A DNA stretch of 64,000 nt from Lichenostomus cassidix (taxonomy: Eukaryota; Chordata; Aves; Passeriformes; Meliphagidae): positions 18,138,943 through 18,202,942 of the forward strand of contig CM039211.1 of NCBI GenBank assembly GCA_008360975.2. The letters are read 5' to 3'. This document shows positions 61,401-64,000 of this stretch, piece after piece. Made by a program: the position numbers and the translations under genes. The stretch's first letter is position 1. Each line of letters begins with the position of its first letter. The notes under the pieces are model-generated. The model saw only the letters and a list, made by a program, of their open reading frames with translations, had not been told where the DNA came from and searched no databases.

Positions 61401-63312
61401 GATCATGTTTTTGGTATTTCATTTCATTCATAACTGCACTAAAACCATAAGCATACAGGGCCTTATAGCCCTCAAAATATCCACCTGAAGGAGCTGAAAG
61501 TTGGCAGGTTAGCTACCTGCACAGAGAATGGGGCATTATTTGTGCTCTCTATACCTGTGTGCCCCCATGTATTTCTTTCATTGTGTGAGAATGGTGTAAA
61601 GAGTAGGATGGACAGTCTATAGTGAGACAAAGAAATCTATTCCACAGGAACAGGAAAGCTGCAGCATGTATCACAGACAGGTGGAAACTCTGATCCTACA
61701 GTATTCAGTAACTCTAAAAATATCCTCCACTCAGTACAACAGCAGAGCTTCCTTTCTCTCAGATTAAAGAAAAGGTTTTAAGTTGCTCAGGTAAAAAGAG
61801 TTATGGTGATGCTTTCCTAATCAGAGGTAAATATCAGCTACTTCTGATCTCCTACATTGTCAGCTAAGTAATGACTCATTTTCTGCATTGTCCTCAGTAT
61901 GTGAAGGACAACAGGATAGCAAACCTTATCCACAGGTTCTGGTTACACTTAGGCATTTCTTTCTATCAGAGGCAGGCATTATGAAACACAGAGCATTCAC
62001 AAATTAAAAGCAGAAGCACAGTCGGCAATTACAAAAGCTGTTTATACACTTGATTGTCTCATAGCATTTCAAGGCTGTATTCTCTTGATTGGCTAAGACA
62101 GGAGTGAGATGTTATAAGCAGGTCTGCAGGTTGGTTTAGCGCCAGAAAACTGGTTCTTCTTGTAAGGAGGTCTTCTTTCCCCTATATTTATAGACATGAT
62201 TTGCAATTTTTTTCCACAACAGGCAGGATAGGCTTTTTCACCAAACTTTTGTTGTCTCACCTGCTCTGACTGGACTGTCAGCAATTTCACAATGCTAGTG
62301 GCACACATGCAATCCAGTTCATCCTAATTCAAGTCAGATCAAGAAACAAGCCAGGGTGTCTTCTTTGTCTTGGAACAGGGAGAACCAGAGGGCCTGCATT
62401 CATTTTGGTGCTTGGAAAAGTAAAGGAAAGAGATTTGTTGGGCAGCTGTTATAAGGATAGTTACTTATGGAGCTGTGCTACCCATAAAATGCCTTTATGC
62501 AGCACTTCAGGTGCCCGAATATGAGATTAGATTTTGGACTAAAATCCAAGGAAAACCTCTCCATTGCGTACGAATGTTGCAGTAGATATTCCTTGTGGTG
62601 ATTCTTAAAGAGCTGTCCTCAACTGGTTCCTGCCTATCCTATGAGAGCTCCTTCTAAATGGCATGAGGTAAACCTAGTAGGACTATTTGTTTTTTTTTAT
62701 TATAAATATTAAGATTTTAACAACACTTTGACATGTGTTGAATGGTTGGGTTGCACTCCATCTCTCCTAGCTCACTGCCTGGCAAACTCTGTCCTCAACT
62801 GATAGACTTCCTACATGGGAAGAGAACAGCCCTCACAGGCCTACCTGACTGATCCTGCCACCTTTTGCTCTTGAAATTAGCATGGATGTCACGTTGCCTC
62901 CTCAATTACAATATTTGATTTCTGTTTTCCCACTGTTTTGCTTCATTTAAACTCTGCACTGAGAACTATGTATTACACAGGTTTTAGTAATCTGGTATGT
63001 GCACTGTCATTCTTCTGTCCTATTGCATTCTACCCCCTGCATTTAGTATATACCCTGTGTAAGATGATTTGTACCATGGTGAGAATAATTTCAGAAATTC
63101 ACAGCAAACTAAGCATACTGCTGAATTCTGTGATGTAAAAGTATGGATGGTTTAAAACTGTGAAAGCTCTTGCTTATGCTGCTAGAAACTCTTTTATGCT
63201 GTGAAACAGACCATTTTTAAAAGACACAATAATTTCTGAGCCACTGAGCAAGTGATGCTTTGTATACCACCAACTGGAATACGTATTGCTAGCAAGAAAA
63301 TGGTTTATGATT
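58461..63312. other. Unique non-coding sequence, nothing recognised
   Basis: AT-rich DNA with frames of 89 codons or fewer (59,897-60,166, plus), none with recognisable domains. Short T-rich strings occur near 59,808-59,828 and 60,806-60,820. No further mobile element was recognised. Confidence 0.55.
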
Positions 63313-63326
63313 ATTTGTATGCAAAT
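63313..63326. promoter_or_regulatory. Octamer with inverted half-site
   Basis: atttgtatgcaaat has the octamer ATGCAAAT overlapping an inverted ATTTG half-site, similar in form to the palindromic octamer elements bound by POU dimers. The motif is seen in the sequence. Function is inference. Confidence 0.2.
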
Positions 63327-64000
63327 ATCCATTTATTTTCATTTAGAACAGTAAACAATTATTCAGATAACCAATAGTGAGAGCAAGTAAATTTCCACCC
63401 AAATAGCTTTTGTTTTTACTTGAGAAGAAAAACGAAGGAATTTTGATAATGTGTGATGTGTTTACTAAAGTAGTGTCTCTGTTTCTGGCTTTAAATGGGG
63501 ACTTGCAATTAAACAGCTTCAGAGGAAGGCATTAGAAATAAAGTAGCAAATATAGTTGAAAACTGATTTACTTTGGGAATGCCCAGAATGGTCAAATAAG
63601 AAGTGATGTCTTTATCCTGAAAGGCTCTGAGTGGTCTTTCTAAGACCTTTGCTACTTCAGGACTGAGCACTGAGAAGATAATTGAAGATGACCTTTCCTG
63701 ACAGAAGTAATAGTCCTGCATAGGTCTAGATAACCTGTTATTTTCCTTCCGCTGGAAGAGTCAGGTTTGGCTACTCATCCTGGAAGCTGGGCAGGCAATT
63801 TGGTAGCATGACCAGGACAGACTGTGAATCCTGAGCCACTGTGTATTATTCATAGAGACAAAATTCTATTTTACCATTCCAGTTGTGCAATTTGAACATG
63901 TGGTTTTTTTTCTGTGAGGACAACTCACTTCATGGAGAACTAGTACAGGCTTTACGCAATATGGAAAGACATCATTTGAGCTTAACTTATGTTGGGAGAT
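63327..64000. other. Unique non-coding sequence to the window end
   Basis: One 70-codon minus frame (63,509-63,721) without a domain. No repeats or RNA genes were recognised. Confidence 0.55.

Overview
The window looks like a gene-poor stretch of a bird chromosome, most likely from a songbird (passerine). It is AT-rich and complex. It has no long open reading frames (the longest is about 162 codons), no bacterial-style gene packing, and only a thin scatter of retroelement fossils, all of avian type. The diagnostic elements are three. First, a 3'-truncated CR1 LINE at 33,820-34,470 on the minus strand has the avian CR1 terminal motif and a decayed ORF2 C-terminus. Second, a short composite at 42,121-42,257 (minus strand) has a tRNA-Ile-like head joined to a CR1 tail, which is the architecture described for passerine TguSINE1 elements. 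Third, an ERVL-type solo LTR lies at about 12,988-14,096. The lineage call rests mainly on the SINE.

Layout. 1-12,987: unique non-coding DNA with a large TTCC/TCCC polypyrimidine microsatellite (1,664-1,836), small tandem duplications, T-rich tracts and a possible decayed CR1 tail. 12,988-14,096: the LTR, with a central block that I could not align to the family and that may be a second insertion. 14,097-33,819: unique DNA containing a purine-rich tract and an AT island of palindromes (27,987-28,190). 33,820-34,470: CR1. 34,471-42,120: unique DNA with an (ATC)12 repeat and a POU-like palindrome. 42,121-42,257: SINE. 42,258-64,000: unique DNA with a GC-richer zone (45,400-47,140), a 19-bp hairpin at 49,395-49,442, TATC, TA and poly-C tracts, and an old CR1 fragment at 58,361-58,460.

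I find no exon, rRNA, functional tRNA, CRISPR array, operon or new enzymatic system that the sequence supports. The window is best read as an intergenic desert or as part of a very large intron. Several dense clusters of transcription-factor-like motifs (6,998-7,114; 18,480-18,700; 40,603-40,617; 47,524-47,591; 63,313-63,326) are candidate regulatory elements only, because conservation cannot be tested from one sequence. Statements about element families come from recall of avian repeat consensus sequences, not from a database search.
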